A stretch of 64,000 nucleotides of DNA, taken from NCBI GenBank assembly GCA_017472285.1, contig JAFUQQ010000034.1:62001-126000 (forward strand). The letters are read 5' to 3'. The stretch comes from Clostridia bacterium. GTDB taxonomy: Bacteria; Bacillota; Clostridia; Oscillospirales; CAG-272. The notes beneath the pieces are model-generated. The model worked only from the letters and a program-made list of their open reading frames with translations. It was not told the origin of the DNA and searched no databases. The translations under genes and the position numbers were made by a program. Position 1 is the stretch's first letter; each line of letters opens with the position of its first letter. This document shows, piece by piece, positions 29,201 through 44,200 of the stretch.

Positions 29201-32200
29201 TTTTGATACCCGCGACACGTCTTTTCATTTCTCGGTCGATACCGATCACAAGACCGACTACCATCGCAAGCAAAAGACGGACGGTAATGCTGAACATACT
29301 CCATTCGGAAACCGTTTCAACAAGCCACTCCCAAGCATTTACCAAAAACATAATAATCCCCCTTTTATTTTCGATATATAAAAATACCCCGATCCCGAAA
29401 GCCGCCATATCCTATTCCGATAAGGTCTGACGGCAAGTAGGCGGGATCGGTTCTCTATCAGTGCAGGGGATTATCCGAAAATAATCAACCCGCACACGGC
29501 ACGTTTTTCGTTGCGATAACGGCAACACCCGTACCTGCGCAATTTTCAATCACAACGTCGCCGATACAAACGGGCGCTGTCATTTCAACTGCGCTGATCT
29601 CCTTCATACAATCGAAGATCTTGTTTTTCGGAATATCACAAGCGGTCTTTACGGAAACTCTTGCGATGTCCGCGCCGTTCACACGAACGGAAGAAGTAAC
29701 GACTCTCGTGGGATTCGTGACTTCTTTTTTTGCATAATTTGCACCGACGGGACAGGTATTGCCCGCTACGGTAATGTTTTCGCCATCAATGGACACTGTA
29801 AGCGAACAGCCCATCGGACAGCCGATACAAGTCAGATTTTTCGTTTCCATTTATACTTCCTCCGTGCAGATAACGATCTCTTTGAGATCCGGATATTCAG
29901 CAAAACTCGATTTTTTAAGAACGACCTGTTCCATTTCACCGGGCGCAAGAACACGTTTTTTGCGGCTCGTAATCTTCTGACCATCATAATATACCGAAAT
30001 CGCACGATTGTGATAAATATCAGCAACACGGAAACGAACGGTCACGGAATCACGCATATTTTCCACATCGATAGTCTGAGGAACGGTATAACGAACGCCA
30101 TTTTCCGCTTTGAGTGTGACTTTATGCGTCTTTTCCGTCTGATTTTCAGCAAGAACGTAAGCAGCAGCATTTTCGCCTGCGAGAGCCGCTTCGGAAGAAA
30201 CGTGATCAACTAGGTCATGAACGTGAAGTACGTTACCGCAAGCGAATACGCCGGGAGCACCTGTCTGGAGCTTATCGTCAACATTCGGACCAGATGTTAC
30301 ACGATTCATTTCCACACCGATCTCACGGGTAAGCTCGTTTTCGGGAATCAGACCGCAGGAAAGAAGGAGCGTATCACAATCATAATGGATTTCCGTGCCG
30401 GGAATGGGCTGACGGTTTGCATCAACTTCCGCAATCGTAACACCTGTGATACGGTCTTTGCCATCGATACCGACAACGGTATGGCTGAGTTTCAAAGGAA
30501 TATTGAAGTCATTCAGACACTGAACGATATTACGTTTCAGCCCGCCGGAATAGGGCATGAGCTCGGCAACAACTTTGACGTTTGCACCTTCAAGCGTCAT
30601 TCTTCTCGCCATAATAAGACCGATATCGCCGGAGCCGAGAATAACGACTTCTTTACCAACGCTGTAACCTTCAATATTCATCAGGCGCTGTGCCGTACCT
30701 GCGGAATAGATACCTGCGGGACGGAAGCCGGGAATATTGAGCGCACCACGGGGACGTTCGCGGCAACCCATCGCGAGAACGATGGCTTTTGCGGAGATCT
30801 GCACAAGACCTTCGGTCTTGCTCATATAGGTGATGACTTTTTCAGGAGAGATGGAAAGAACCATCGCGCCGAGCTTATACGGAACTTCCATTTCCTTTAC
30901 CTGTTCGATAAAACGAGCGGCATATTCGGGACCTGTGAGTTCTTCTTTGAATGTGTGAAGACCGAAGCCGTTATGGATGCACTGATTGAGAATACCGCCG
31001 AGGGTCGCATCACGTTCGAGAATCAAAAGATCAGAAACGCCTGCTTTTTTTGCGGAGATCGCTGCCGCAAGACCTGCAGGACCGCCGCCAATTACAACAA
31101 TATCATACTGTTTCATCGTCCCACCTCACATCTTTCTCGACAGCATTTCAGAGCCGGTGCTGTTTTTACAGATTTTTTCCATCGGAATGCCTGTTTCACG
31201 GGAAAGGATTTCCATCGTCTTGGAAGTACAGAAACCTGCCTGACAACGTCCCATACCCTGATGTACGCGGCGTTTGATACCGTCAAGCGATCTTGCGCCG
31301 AGCGTACGGTGGATAGCATCCACAATCTCACCTTCGCTGACATCCATACAACGACATACGATCACGCCGTAAAGCGGATTTTCCTTGATTTTAGCCGCGC
31401 GTTCTTCAAAGGATTTTTCAGCGAGTTTGACAAAGCCTTTGCGCTTTGCAATAAAGTTTTCTTTCTTCTTTGCATCGAATTTGCCTGCAACAAGTTCAGC
31501 AACTTCAACGCCGATCGCAGGTGCGGAAGAAAGACCGGGAGATTCGATCCCCGCCGCATCGAAGAACATCGGCGCGTCAGCGACTTCACCGATGACGAAA
31601 TCATCACCGTCTTCATGTGCGCGAAGACCGGAGAACGATGTGATCGTCAAACGATACGGAATATCCTTGACGCTGACTGCGGACTTCTTCACAACGTCAG
31701 CAATTTCTGCCGCTGTGGTCGCGGTATATTCTTTATCTTCCACGTCAACGGCTGTCGGACCGAGAAGGAGGTTTCCGTGAACGGTAGGTGTTACGAGAAT
31801 ACCCTTGCCGTATTTACCGGGAAGCTGAAATACGGTTGCAGAAACGTGACCACCTGCTTCTTTATCGAGAAGACAATAGTCACCTTTTCTGGGTGTGATA
31901 TGCAATTTCTTTTCGCTGACCATATTATGAATGGTATCGGCATAAACACCCGCCGCATTGACGACAGCTTTCGTTTTGATCTCACCGTTATTGGTCACGA
32001 GAACGTAACCTTCCGCATCTTTTTTGATATCGGTAACGGCTGTATTGAAAATGAATTCAACGCCGTTATCTGCAGCATTTTCCGCAAGCGCGATGGTAAG
32101 ACCGAAAGGACATACGATACCGCCTGTGGGTGCCCAGAGTGCCGCAACGACTTCTTTGGTGATATTGGGTTCCATCTTGCGCACTTCATCACCGCTGAGG

Positions 32201-35200
32201 ATGCTGACTTCAACGCCGTTTTTCAGACCTCTCTGATAAAGCTCACCGAGCTTGGGCATATCTTCATCCGCAAAGCAAAGAACGAGCGAACCGTTTCTCT
32301 TAAATTCAAATTCAAGGTCACGCGCAAGGTCACCCATCATGGCGTTACCTTTTACGTTGCGTTCTGCTTTTTTACTGCCGGGTTTTGCATCATAACCTGC
32401 ATGAACGATCGCGCTATTCGCTTTGGAAGTGCCCGAACAAACGTCTTCTTCCTTTTCGATCACACAAACAGAAAGCTCATAACGGGAAAGCTCTCTGGCA
32501 ATCGCAGAACCGATAACACCGCCGCCGATCACGGCAACGTCATATCTGATATCTGTCATATTTTTTACTCCATTTCCTTTGATTTTTAATTTGAACAGTT
32601 TTTTAACAAAATAACCCCAAATTAACGTCTATAATAATATTATACTATTTTTCATAAAGAATGTCAACATTTTTTAGCAGATTTACTTTTTTATCCAAAC
32701 GATCCAACATATAAAAGTTTTTGAAAGATTTTTAAGAAAACTTTTTTTCCAAAAGTTTTCTTAAAGCAGGTTTGAGCGGCAAACCAACAAAAAGCAGGCT
32801 TAGCCTGCTTTTTATCAGAGTTTCGGCTCCCAAGGTTCGATCAAATGAAGCCCCAGCGAATTGACGATCTTCATGCCCGCTTCGATATCATCCGCAAGAG
32901 CGGTTGCATCGGGTTTATGAGAATCCGAACCAAAAATAACGTCATTGCCAACTTCTGCGGCGATTCTCCAGAAATCCATACGGGGATATGCGCGATTTTC
33001 ACGGATACCGAGGAGATTGATTTCAAGCGGTACGTTCATCTTTTTCGCAGCACGGCAAAGACGGAGGCTCTCACTGCGGTAAGCCTCAGGACTACCGCCG
33101 AAATTCAGCACGTCGGGATGGGCAAAATAAAAGAATTTCCCCGTTGCAAGTCCCGCGATACATTCATTGACGTAAGTGGAAAGCGCATCGTAACCGAGAC
33201 CGGGTTTGACGACATGGATATGCGATTTTTCATTTTCAAGAAAATGCTGACCGAGGATCAGATATTCATAAGGATACGGCGCGATCATTTCAAGCATTTT
33301 ATCAAAATAAAGGGGATAATATTCCGCTTCGAATCCGAGATGGATTTTGATATCGTTTTTATATTCTTCCTTCAAAGAAAGAACGGAACCTACATAATCT
33401 TCGATCTGATCGGGTTTCATGCGGTGTGTGGAATAATAATCATTCGGGAACCAATAGGGCGAGTGATCGGAAAAGCCAAGGACCTTGACACCCGCACGGA
33501 TAGCGGATTCCACGTATTCCCTGTCTGTACCACTCGCGTGATTACAACGGTAAGTATGTGTATGAAAATTAGCGATCATTTTCTGTTTTCCTTTCAAAAT
33601 TTCCTGTATTTGATAACAGTATATCACAAAAAATCTGATTTTTCAACTTATATCCGAAAAAAAGCGGCGAGTTGCCGCTCCCAATTTCTCGCCTTTTTGC
33701 AGTTTTTCAGTACCCAAGTACAGCAAAACGGTGAGGTCGATTTTGAGCAATTTCATATAATAAAAAAGAGCTTTCGCTTTTGCGAAAGCTCTTTTCAGAT
33801 CAATATTAGTTAGCAAGACCGGAGGATTCAATACCCTGAACCAAGTATCTCTGACAGAAGATGTAGAGAATGATCAAGGGAAGAACTACGAGCAGACCTG
33901 CTGTATTCTTAACGGCAACTTCAAACGTCTGTACGTTTGCACCTGCGCCTGTGCTGAGCACTTCGAGAGTATCAGGCATTACAGACCAGAACTGGTTGCT
34001 GGTAAGAAGGAGATTTTCCGAAGAAGGAAGGAATGTGTTGACGTAGAAGATATCCGTCCACTGCCATGCGAAAGCAAGGATGAAGATCGTAATCAACATC
34101 GGTCCGGAGATCGGAAGAATGATCTTGAAGAATGTCTTGAACACGCCGTAACCGTCGATGAAGGAGGATTCTTCGAGTTCATCCGGAACGCCGCGGTAGT
34201 AGCTGCGCATCAAGAAGATAAAGAGACCGTTCTTGAATGCAAGACCTGTGAGCGAGAGGAGGATGAGCGGTACGTAGGTATTATAGATACCCTGTGTCAG
34301 ACCGAGTGCGGAATAAAGACCTGTTGCTTCAAAGATACCGAAGATATCAAAATAGATGAACTTCTGAACGAACGAAGAAGCAAGGATCTGATGAGGAACG
34401 ATCATCGTGAGCATGACGAAAAGGAACACGATGTTACGACCTTTGAATTTGAATTTCGCGAAGCCGTAGCCAACGAATGCAGCAACGAACATCTGGATAA
34501 CCGCACAGATACCCGAGAGGATGAACGAGTTGAGCATTGCTTTGAAATACTGGTTTTCAATAATCAAGTATTTATACGTGTTGAGCGTCGGGAATTTCGG
34601 GATCATCTTAACGTCCGACTGAATAAAGTCCTGCGGGCTCATGAAGGAAGCCGAAATCTTCGAGAAAAACGGGAACAAAATGATATACGAAATACCAAGG
34701 AGCAAAACGAAGCGGAAAATAGCAACTGCCAATTTCTTATAGAAGAAGCTATTGAGATATTTCGCTTTCATTCTCTCTTTCAGGGAGGTTCTTTCAAAAT
34801 CAGCTTTGATTTTGTTTTTGGTTTCTTTTACTACCATAGGTTTGGATTCTTGCTTGTTATTCATATTATTTTATTCCTCCCTTCTTAGTCATTTCTGCGG
34901 TTATAGAATACGAAGTTTCTGAAGAGGAACGCTACGAGCAAGAGCGATACGATAACGAGACCGAAATACGTCCAAGCTGCCGCAGACTGTTCGCCGCTCG
35001 GAACACCGTTCGGAGAGATCTCGATGATGGCGAGCATAACTTCGTTGGACTCCGCTGTGAAGGAGTCGATGATGGTATAGAAAGCGTTTACGAGGATCAT
35101 AGGGCTGAGCATCGGGAAGGTGATCTTCCAGAATGTTTCCCAAGCAGTCGCGCCGTCGATCGAGCAGGACTCATAGATCGCGGGAGAAATGGACTGCAAA

Positions 35201-38200
35201 CCGGAGAGGAAGATAAGCATCTGTACACCGGCACGGTTTACGATTTCGTAAATGTTCTGTACAAGAGTAATGATGATGTCCGTAAAGGTTGAAGGCAAGC
35301 CTAAACTGCCGAGCAACATATTAACGTCCATCGCGCTGACAAGTCCCGAAGCACCTTCGCCGCCGTTTGCGGTACCCATATCGATACCTTCAAGGCTGGA
35401 CATCGCATCGAGGATTTCGCTTGCAGTGCTGTCGATCTTTGCAATGATACCTGCGCCAACAACGACAGGGATAAAGAAGATCGCACGGAAAGCGGTACGA
35501 CCAATCATCTTCTGGTTCAGAAGAACCGCGATGAAGAGGGAGAACATGATGATGATAATGATATCAACGATCTGAGTTGCAAAGCTTGTGAAGATCAATT
35601 CAAGGAAGGTCTTACCTTCGGAGTCAACGGTCTTCATGAGCTGAGAAGCGAAGTTATCAAAGCCTACGAACGTAAGCGAATAACCGCCGCCACGGATAGC
35701 GGGGATCGTGTTATACTTTGCGAAGCTATACGTGAAGGATTCCCAGATAACGCTTGCGTAAAGGAAAACCAAACCGATCAGGAACGGAAGTATAAACACC
35801 CAGCCGAGCCTATCTCGTCTTTCGATAAGAGAGGCGCCCCTGCGCTTCTTCTTCTTTGCGGGAGAAGAAGCGAGGGTAGAATTATTCATTTTTGTATCTT
35901 TTGTCATTTTTCACCTCTCCTTTCCTTAATCAATCACATAAGACTGAGAAGCAACAATGGTATATTCCGTAGCGGATACGGGAACGAGAACGGTGTTCGT
36001 TGTGTAGTTGAAGTAGCCAACGCTACCGTCAGCGCCTGTCATCTTAATCACGTGAACAGTGGTTCTTGTAATAGCATTGATCGCTTTGTTAAGGGAGCTT
36101 TCAGCTCTCTTGATCTGCGTCTGATTGCCGGAAAGAACTGCGTTATTGTAGTTTTCCTGAGCATTCTGATAGTTAACGAGCTGACCTGCGGTGGGCATCA
36201 AAGCGCTGATCGCTTCATACTTGAGGTCTGCGATGTCTGCAGCAACGATATCTTTGGTATCGATGAAAGATTCTGCGCCAAGGATATAGATACCGCCATC
36301 GTATTCAATCGCAACGTCATAGCTGTTGTAGTTGATATAGAACTCAGTCTTGTTGCCGTTATCTTCGGTATAAGTAACGGAAACGACGTTATCAACCGCA
36401 TACTTATCGGAGAAAGCAGCTTCGAGGTCTGCTCTTTCCGTAGCTGTGTTGTAATTGTTACGGAGCGTCACTTCGCTCTTGAGGTTTACGGGATCGGTTG
36501 CGGGACGAGCCGCGTCACCATAGAGAAGGAGGTTTGCTTCGGTTTCTCTGGACTGGAAACGGAGCTTATCAACTTCTTCCATTACGTTTTCGTAAGCAAC
36601 GGTAGCATCGATGAGGTTCTGACGGGTTACACCGGACTGTGTGAAGATGAAGTTTGCGGTTTCAGCATCCACACGGTAAGCGGGAACGAAGCCGTGATCT
36701 GTAATCATTGCTGTCTGGAGAGAACCGATCGCGTCGTTGAGCATATCGTAATACTTAACAACGTCATCGCGCCATGTCGTGTAGTCAACGGAGTAGTTTT
36801 CGTTGAGACCCATTGCGAAAGCGTTCTTGAGCTGGTTAGAGTTCTGATAAGAGAGTAGGAAGTAGAGAGCAGCACCGTTTTCAAGGGACTTCAATACTTC
36901 GTACTGAACGTCGCCCGCGGTGTTGATGATACCGCCGGTATAGTTGATATAACCGTGGAGCACCATACCGATAAACGGAATAGATGCAGAGGAGATCTGA
37001 TAACGGCTGTTATCAAGCGGGATATTGAGAACGTCGGTTGCGTAAGGAAGCGCATATGCGTTACCGCCTTCGATCACAACATTGCCGTATTTATCCTGCA
37101 TTTCAGCAAGAACTTCGATCGTGTTCACCTTGGAATCTTCGCGGGTGATGGAGTAATCCTCGTTGAAGTCGGAGTTGAGGTCGGTACCGAGAGAAAGAAC
37201 GGAAATACCACCAACTTCGTATTTGTCATAGTCTTCAGCGAATTTCTCGAAGAGGTCGAGATATGCGCCGGAGGATACAACGTTACCCATACCGAACTGA
37301 GAGATTACCTGGAATACGTAATCGTAGTCACGCTTGGTTGTATAACGACCACTCATTGCTCTTGCAGCGTGTTTGCGGTAAGAGAAGCCGGAGAAGGTCT
37401 TTACCCAGTATGCTGTGGAGAAATCGAAATCGGGATATACACCGATGCCGCTTTCGTTAGCATAGGAGAGGAGTTTTTCAAGACCGTCAGCACCGCCGAC
37501 TTCCTTGCCCCATTTCACATAAGAAGGATAGTAAGGCTTAGACATATTACCGTTCGAAAAGCCTTCGAGAATGAAGTTGAGATTGGTAATACCTGCGCCC
37601 TTGAGGTCTTCACTCATGGTGATGACATCTTCAAACGTGGTAAGGGGTTTTTCTACGGTCACGGGAATGGAAAGGAATGTATCCTGTGCATCGAGTGCGC
37701 CGTAAGAGTGGATATAAAGCGGAATGGAGGGTTCAGTTTCACCTGTGGTGAGTTCCTGAAGCGCACCTTTGGAGATGAGGTAATCGCGGTATGCATCTGC
37801 CATGCCGAGATAAGAGGGAGCGTAGCTCTTATAGTCTGCGTTCTCTGCTGTTTCGGGGTCGGAGAGCATGGTATAACGGATGGTGTAATTACCGATATAC
37901 TTGGTATCGTTGGTTGCAGTCATCGTGGAGTTACCGCCGCCGATGGAGGAACCGATGTTAACGGAGTCGTTCTGCTTTACGTTGAAGAGAGCGAATACGG
38001 TGTTGTAAATGGTGGAACCGGAAGCACCTGCCCAGCCCATTTCCTTGAGGTTTGCACGAACGGAAGCGAACGCATCGCCTTCTTCGATGATAGCAACGAA
38101 GCCGCGAGTGTATTCTGTGGTAACGATCTTGTTACCTACAACAGGCTTATATGTGCCACGGGAAACGCTCTTGGAGATTTCGTATTCTTCAACAAGACCG

Positions 38201-41200
38201 AATACGGGGATGCGGTAAGTTTCCGCATTTGCATCGGTTGCTTCGATGGTTTCGATCGTGTAGTCGTAACCATAGAGAGAACCACCCTGGATACCAGTCT
38301 TCAGAGTACCGTCTTCGTTATAATAGTTAAGAAGTGTACCTGAGCCATCGGGAATGAATACGTAACCGTCTGTTCTTACGGTAGAGCCGTAGGTATCGCC
38401 CGCACCGCCGGTGGTTTCGCCGGGAGCTGCGCAACCGAAGTAAGGAAGCATAGCAATGGTGTTCAAACGGTAAAGTGTTTCATTGAAACGGATGGATTTT
38501 GCGGGAATGCTTGCAGTAAGACCGTTTTTGTCAAGCGTATATTCAATAGCAAGACGGAAAAGCGGAGGTTCTTTTTCGTTGCCTTCGTAACCTGTGATTT
38601 CATGGTCTTCTTCCAATTTGTCATAGGTATATTCGGGGCAATATTTACGGATAAGGGATTCGATGTTTTTCTTCGCACGTTCACCGATACCCATCAAAAC
38701 GTACATACGCGCGCCTTCGGTGTTGACGAGGTATTCGTAGCTTTCGGGTTTTTCGGGAGAAGGTGTGGATTGGGGGTCATAAACCGCATCTGCTGCAGCA
38801 GGACCAACCAAGGTATAGAACGCGCTGGAGTTTGTGATCGCGTTATAAACCTGCATTTCGTCACTCGTCATTTCGCTTGTGCGAGCTGCGAGAACGTTGA
38901 GAATCTGGGATTCAAATCTGGATTTTTCGATCCACTGAGGGATAAGACGTTTGGTTTCAACCGTACCGATCGCGTATTCAACACGGATACCGTTATCGAT
39001 ATCCTTGAAGACGATCTGACCGCCTGCGAGAGCAGCGTCGGTAAAGCTCTTCATGGTGTAGATCGTACCTGTGGAAACGTCTTCATAAGTCAGGATGATC
39101 TGAGAGAGGAGTGCCTGTCTGATCGGGTCCTCATTGCCGTCAGCCGTTGCAGCTGTGGAAGCCAAAGGCTGATTGATCGCAATGTCATAGGGGTTGGAGA
39201 AGGTATATTCTCCGGTTGCCTTATTCTTAAGAGCAAATTCTGCGGACTGCTCGTCGAAGTACATCTGCCAATTGTCGTCCTCATATTTGAGGGTCATGGA
39301 GTCGACCTTGAGCTGTTGCGCGATATAATCATCGAACGTGGGATAGTCTACAATGTCAACAGCAGCAAAAACAGGCAGGCTCACAGCCGAAAAAGCAAGC
39401 AGAATTGCCAGAATCGCTGAAATAATTCTGATTTTTCTCATATATTTACCTCCTGTTTTAATCCGCACGGTAGGAAATTTCCGTAATGATATCGGAAACG
39501 AAGGATACCATTCGTGTGATCAGGTTCCAGAACAATACTGCCATGAACATGATAAATACCATACCGATAATGGTGAAGAAGCAAATCGCGATATTGCGTC
39601 CCATGCTGTAACCGTGAGTTGTCATCGAGCCGAAGAAGATGAGAAGACCGGTCCATACATAAGCGATACCGAGTGCAAGGGTGATGAATTCTGCTTCAGA
39701 GAGAGAGCAGATGTTGGTTGCGAGGGTTGCGGGGATGGTGATGAGCGGAATGGGAAGGAGCGCATAGGATGTTGCGATAAAGATATCCTTGAGGTTACCT
39801 TCGCCATCGAACAATGTGGTAAGACACCAGTTAGCGATGCACCAAAGAGCGAGAACGAGAACAACGGTTACGATCGGACCGATGAAATCAACATAGCCGG
39901 TCTGACCGCCGAAGAGGTAAGCAGAACCGATATTCTGATACAAAATGGAAAATACGGTGAGAGCCACGATGCAGAGCGCGCCGCGTACGGATCCGCGTTT
40001 TTCGTGCTTCAGATCCCAGAAGCCGTCAAACGGGTGCATGATAACGTAGAAGCCGTAAAGGAATTCTTCCCAAAGGGTACGTTTGCCAACTTTAACGATA
40101 CCTGCCTTGTTCTTCTTGCCGATATAGCCGAATGCTTTCGTAATCAGAACGACTGCAACGATAGCAATGATGATAACCCAGATAACATACTTTTCGGTAG
40201 CTGCTTTTCTCCAAGCCTTGAAAGCGATGGAGTAGTTTTCCGTTTCGTAAGCATCTTTGTAGTACTGCATTGCTTCTTCGTAGTTACCCTGACGGTAAAG
40301 GTTCTTACCGATACCAACGTAAGCAGCGTCGAAGTTGTTGTTTCTCTTGAGAATATCGCGCCAGTCCTGATAAGCGGCGGAATATTCACGGTTGGTATTG
40401 TGCATAAGAGCCTGGTCGATGATATCACCGTAGTCAGTTCTCTTATAAATGGTTACGGAATTGAGGGTACTGTCAAGTACGTAGATGTCGCCGCCGCAAT
40501 AGGTGATCGCGGTGGGAGTGGTAAGATGTCCGAGCTGTTTACCCTTATCACCGAAAGCGAAAAGGAGGTTACCTTCGCTATCGTATGTGTAGATCTTACC
40601 GCGCTTGGAGTCAACGACGGACCACATACCGTTGGGACCCATAGCGATGTCAACGAGGGTGGAAGGACCTGTTTCTTTGGTCATAGCCTTCAGGTCGGAG
40701 AATACGATTTCACCTGCGGGAAGCGCAAAACCGTTACGAACCATGATATCGTCACCTTTTGCGTTGAGTCGCTTGATCGGAGCATAGTTGCTCGTTGTAG
40801 AAAGGGACTGGATCGCTGTTGTGAGGTCTTTTTCTTCGTCTGTACCGAAGACGATGGTTGCCCATACCTGACCTTCATCGTCCATTGTCAGATTCTTATA
40901 AGGAGTAGAGATATAAGATTCTGTGGTAACGGTCGGGAAAATCATACGGCGGATACGGACTGCGAGAGAAACGGAAGTTTTCTGCGCGCCGAGGAACGCC
41001 TGGAAGGAACCGTCGGGGTTCAGAGCGATGATACCGGAGTAAGTCTGGTCAGAAACGATATACATTGTGCCGGACTTGTTAACACCGACCGCAACGGGAC
41101 GGAATACGGTATCGGAACCCATGATATCCGCGTTGGGAGCACCAACGATGGAATCGAAGCTACCGTCTGCCTTATTGAAAAGAACGATACGGGAGTTGAG

Positions 41201-44200
41201 AGTATCACAAACGTAAAGGATATCGTCGAATACGAAAAGACCGTTGGGCTCTTTGAGGGAGTCCTGTACGCCGTGTTCGTTGACGAACGCGCCGACTTCG
41301 TACTGAAGTTCCCAGTTGGGATTGAATACGAGAACGCGGTTGTTCTTTGTGTCCGCGATATAGATATTGCCGTTGCCATCCTCGTCAACGAAGATATCCT
41401 TCGGAGCATTGAGAGGAGTGGAAAGGTTCATATCGTAGGAGTCGATGGAATCGATGGGGGTGTATGCGTGAGGCGATGTCAGAATAAAGCCATCGATAGA
41501 ATAGGTGTAAGTTTCATAAGGAGCTGCTGCCGCAGATACCTGGAACGCCATACCAGCGAGGAGGACGACGCACATAAGCAGCGCAAGTACTCTGGATATT
41601 TTTTTCAAAATTACATCCTCCCTTTCTTAGTCTTTCATACCGGAAGTAGACATCGTTTCAACGATATTACTCTGGGTGATAACGAATACGGTTACAGGAA
41701 CGATCAACATAACGATCGCGGAAGCCGCACCGACACCCGCACGGGCGATACCGCCGGATACGATCTGGGAAATCGCGTAGTTGAAGGTTTTGAGCTGTTC
41801 GCTCTGGATATAAGTGGAAGCACCTGTGTTCCACAGATCCTTGAAGGAGTACACGATAAGGGTCAGCCAAGCGGGCTTAACCATCGGCATCGCGATCGTC
41901 CAGTAAGTACGAAGCTCGCTGGAACCGTCAAGACGTGCGGATTCGAGAACCGCGTCGGAGATACCGGATACCATGAACTGACGCATAAGGAACATACCGA
42001 GGGTTGCGCCCCATGCGGGAATGATGAGAGCCCAGTAAGTATCAACAAGACCGAGAGTACTCATGGTCATGTAGTTAACGATACCGGTAACGGTAGCGGT
42101 AAACATGAGGGAGAGACGAACCGCGCCGAACATGAGGTTACGACCGGGGAATTTGATCTTGGATACGGTATAAGCTGCAAGAGAACCGAGGAACAAGTTA
42201 CCGAACGTACCGCCAACGGAGATGAGGACGGTATTGAAGATGTAACGAGAGAACGGAACCCAAGAGGAAGACATACTCTTGAACATATCGCCGAAGTTAT
42301 CGAAAGTCGGGCTGACTACGTAGAATTTCGGAGGATAGTTCCAAAGTTCGTCAAGGGGCTTGAGGGACTGTACAACAGCGTAGTACAGCGGAATAAACAT
42401 GAAAGCACCGAAAATGATAAGGAATAATGAAATTCCGAAGTCGCCTCCCGCGGAACGGTTGAGGACAACTTTATGATTTCTTGTTCTTAATTTCTTTGAC
42501 ATATCATTGTCCCACCTTGTTCAGAATTTTATTAATAAGCATATTAGAACCGATCATCATGACGAAGAGGATAACCGCGATCGCGGAGGAATAACCAACC
42601 TCGAAACGCTGGCCTCCGTAGTCCTGAAGATGGTGCATGATCGTATGCGCGCAATAGTTAACGCTGGGGAAACCTGCGAGATCGTTTACGACAGAACCGA
42701 AGTTGAAGGACTGGGTGATCGCCATAACCGCACCGAAGAGCATCTGCTGCTTCATGTTCGGGAGAGTAACGTACCAGAGTTCCTGCCATCTGTTCTTGAT
42801 ACCGTCAACGGCTGCAGCTTCAAACTGATCCTTCGGAACGGTCTGAAGACCACCGATGAAGGAGAGGAAGGATACACCGAGAGATGTCCAGAGCGCAACT
42901 ACGATACAAAGGGGCATTACGTAAGTTTCGTTCTTGAAGAACTGGATCGGCGTCTGAATGATGTCAAGACGCATCAAAATGGAGTTCGCATAACCATAGG
43001 AGTCACCGTCGAAGAGGATTTTCCAGATGAAGGTCATACCTGTGGAAAGAGAAGGTGCGTAGAAAATAAGAGTAACGACCGCTCTGATCTTCGGAGGAAG
43101 TTCATTGATGAACCACGCTGTGAAAAGGGAGAGGATATAGGAAACCGGTCCCGTCATGACAGCGAAGATAAGAGTGTTCATGATAGCCTGGATAAAGATT
43201 TCGTCATCAAGGAAGAGTCGCATATAGTTGCTCAAACCGATGAACTTCGGCGGCTCGATCAAATTGAAGACGGTAAAGCTGAAAAATACCGAAAGAATAA
43301 CAGGCAAAACGGTAAATGTGAAGAAGATGAGGAAGTACGGCGCACACATCAGGTATGCGGTGTAGTTTCTTTTCATTTCTTTCCATGTCCATTGCCACTT
43401 GGTCATTTCTTTACGCGCGACGGGTTTCGGCGCGGTCTGTTTTTTTCCAACAGCTTTTTCTGACATGTCCGTATTCTCCTTTGCTAAAAATTATTTGGTG
43501 TTTGCGGGGATATAGAACTCACGGGTAAGTTCTTCGCGCTTTCTTGCAAATTCAGAGTTAATCGTATTGGTGTAATCCTGAAGTGCTTCGCTGGGGATCG
43601 CGTCGTTGTTATAAACATCGAGGAACGCGAATTCTACGTTACGAGCGATAATATAGGAACCGGGCATTTCCGGTACGCCTTTGAGGTTAGCGAACTGGTT
43701 GTGAATTTCCTGAAGTTCGTTAGCTGTCCAGGACATATCGTTGAACGCGTCCATATTAGCTGTTGCGTATTTACCTGCGGGACCGAGGAGGGCTACAAGT
43801 TCGTTTGCGTACTGACCCTGAATGTCGCCGCTCATCCACCACTTGATGAAGTCGAAGCCAGCCTGGTCGGTGCCTCTGTCAGCAGCGTCCATCATGATAA
43901 CGATGGAGTTCATGGTTGTAACGATGGATTTGTTTACTGTGCCATCTTCCTGAACGGTACCGGGAACGGTTGTGAAGCCCCAAAGACCTTTCAGTTCGGG
44001 AGCGAATACGGTAAACTGGTTGTAGTAAGTGATATAGTCACCGATGAACATCGGCATTTCGCCGGAACGGAAACGGTTCGCAGCGTCGAAAGTAAGCGGG
44101 AAGTTATAAGTTGTGAAGAAGTGGCAAAGCTGAGTGAAAGCATCGAGTGTTACGTCTTCATCGAAGGAAATCGTGGAACCGTTGTTGCTGTACAGCGAGC